Origin: Yersinia vastinensis
GTDB lineage: Bacteria; Pseudomonadota; Gammaproteobacteria; Enterobacterales; Enterobacteriaceae
Assembly: GCF_902726565.1 (NCBI RefSeq)
Contig: NZ_CACVAF010000004.1
Span: 186,001-250,000 of the forward strand
Length of the DNA stretch: 64,000 bases
Reading direction: 5' to 3'
Made by a program: the position numbers and the translations under genes. Under the pieces are notes generated by a model. It saw only the letters and a program-made list of their open reading frames with translations, made no database searches and was not told the DNA's origin. Positions 63,338 through 64,000 of the stretch are shown piece by piece. How positions within the stretch are numbered: the stretch's first letter is position 1; each line of letters begins with the position of its first letter.

Positions 63338-64000
63338 TTGAAACCAGAACAAAATAATGCATCAAAACCGATACTAAAAACCGCAGTGACCTTTTTGGGC
63401 CTGCTCATCCTAGGTTCAAGTCTTATCTATTTCGGATCAAGGAATGATGCGGTATCTGTGGCACAAAATCTAAAATCAGGGGTGCTGACAGCCGACAACG
63501 TTAACATCGCCTTTGAGAATGTGGGTGGAAAACTCATCACGCGGCAAGTTCAAGAATCTCAGCGGGTGAAAAAGGGCGATATCCTGATGGTTCTGGATGA
63601 TAGGGATAGCAATATCGCCCTTGATCGTCTTAAAGCGGTTATCCGCTCGCAAGAAGCGCTTATCCGTCAGGAAGAATCGGCCATCCGAATTGCCAGCAAT
63701 GAAACTCAATTAACGGAGGTTTCTTCCTGGCGGAAAATAGAGGAAATCCAAGCCACCTTAAGTGCTGCTCGTGCCAGTGAAAACCTTGCTCGTACCGACT
63801 TTAACCGTATTGCAAAATTGCATAACACCGGCAGTGTTTCGCAATCCATGCTGGATACAGCGAGCAGCGCGTTAACCACGACACATTCGGCGGTGGTACA
63901 GGCAGAGCGTCAGTTAGCGTCAGCGATGATTGGCACCACACCAGCACAAATAAAAAATCTCGCAGATAAGGCCAGTGCTCAGGGCATGACACTTCAGGCA
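63338..64000 (+). CDS. HlyD/EmrA-type membrane fusion protein, N-terminal part
   Basis: The frame is open to the end of the window, so at least the first 221 residues are present and the gene is cut. A short cytoplasmic end is followed by a membrane anchor (TAVTFLGLLILGSSLIYFG). The periplasmic adaptor begins with the lipoyl half VNIAFENVGGKLITRQVQES, then VKKGDILMVLDD and a long coiled coil. It probably forms the adaptor of a drug efflux pump with an MFS partner beyond the window. The start is uncertain: TTG at 63338 or GTG at 63284, both without a ribosome-binding site. Confidence 0.8.
   Translation, partial: MKPEQNNASKPILKTAVTFLGLLILGSSLIYFGSRNDAVSVAQNLKSGVLTADNVNIAFENVGGKLITRQVQESQRVKKGDILMVLDDRDSNIALDRLKAVIRSQEALIRQEESAIRIASNETQLTEVSSWRKIEEIQATLSAARASENLARTDFNRIAKLHNTGSVSQSMLDTASSALTTTHSAVVQAERQLASAMIGTTPAQIKNLADKASAQGMTLQA

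Overview
The window looks like a chromosome segment of an enterobacterium, most likely Yersinia or a close relative. Several blocks keep the Escherichia coli gene order (ydbH-ynbE-ydbL, azoR/hrpA, ydgD-asr, rstAB, ydgI-ydgH/pntAB, uspE-fnr-ogt). They alternate with blocks E. coli K-12 lacks: a D-arabinitol operon, a deoxyribose-type operon, srfABC and a dimethylargininase/ABC cluster. The genus is inferred from recalled protein similarity and context, not from a search. I see no rRNA, tRNA, insertion sequence, prophage or CRISPR array.

Layout. 1-0.9 kb: end of ydbH, then ynbE and ydbL (envelope lipid transport). 0.9-6.4 kb: D-arabinitol genes dalD-dalK-dalT, divergent from regulator dalR, with paired operator-like repeats between them. 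6.5-11.4 kb: azoR divergent from hrpA. 11.4-13 kb: ydgD protease, a 26-residue YdgU-like membrane peptide, and asr with a good RstA box upstream. 13.2-17.5 kb: M32 carboxypeptidase, rstB, rstA and an unknown ORF. 17.5-23.7 kb: ydgI, ydgH, pntA, pntB. 23.8-26.2 kb: uspE, fnr (own FNR box), ogt. 26.5-28.6 kb: N-formylglutamate amidohydrolase-like, DUF523/TudS-like, and sbmC with a LexA box. 28.6-32.1 kb: LysR regulator divergent from a short-chain dehydrogenase, then phoA with a Pho box. 32.2-35.7 kb: deoK-deoP-deoX behind two DeoR-type operators. 35.7-41.4 kb: a 2-oxoglutarate oxygenase divergent from a LysR regulator, a TerB-family membrane protein, yjjG and a small exported protein. 41.6-43.9 kb: ilvB-ilvN with the ivbL leader peptide and attenuator. 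44.2-45.9 kb: an AT-rich pair of peptidoglycan amidase-like genes. 45.9-52.8 kb: srfA-srfB-srfC. 53-54.5 kb: amn. 54.5-57.8 kb: LysR/nitrilase pair, a tiny lipoprotein and a frameshifted apbE. 58-62.7 kb: dimethylargininase, polar amino-acid ABC transporter without an ATPase, Lrp regulator and an AstE/AspA-type deacylase. 62.7-64 kb: MarR regulator and the start of a HlyD/EmrA-type efflux gene, cut by the window end.

How the genes work together. The dal and deo operons are complete sugar modules (uptake, oxidation or phosphorylation, regulation). The dal set keeps its regulator locally; the deo set does not, although its promoter carries two palindromes of DeoR architecture exactly 105 bp apart. 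RstA probably drives the nearby asr. The 58-62.7 kb cluster resembles ectoine-utilisation loci in layout, with dimethylargininase in place of ectoine hydrolase, suggesting import and breakdown of an N-acylated or methylated arginine derivative (inference). The least understood system is srfABC: a membrane protein, an Hsp70/actin-fold ATPase and a P-loop protein in one overlapping operon.
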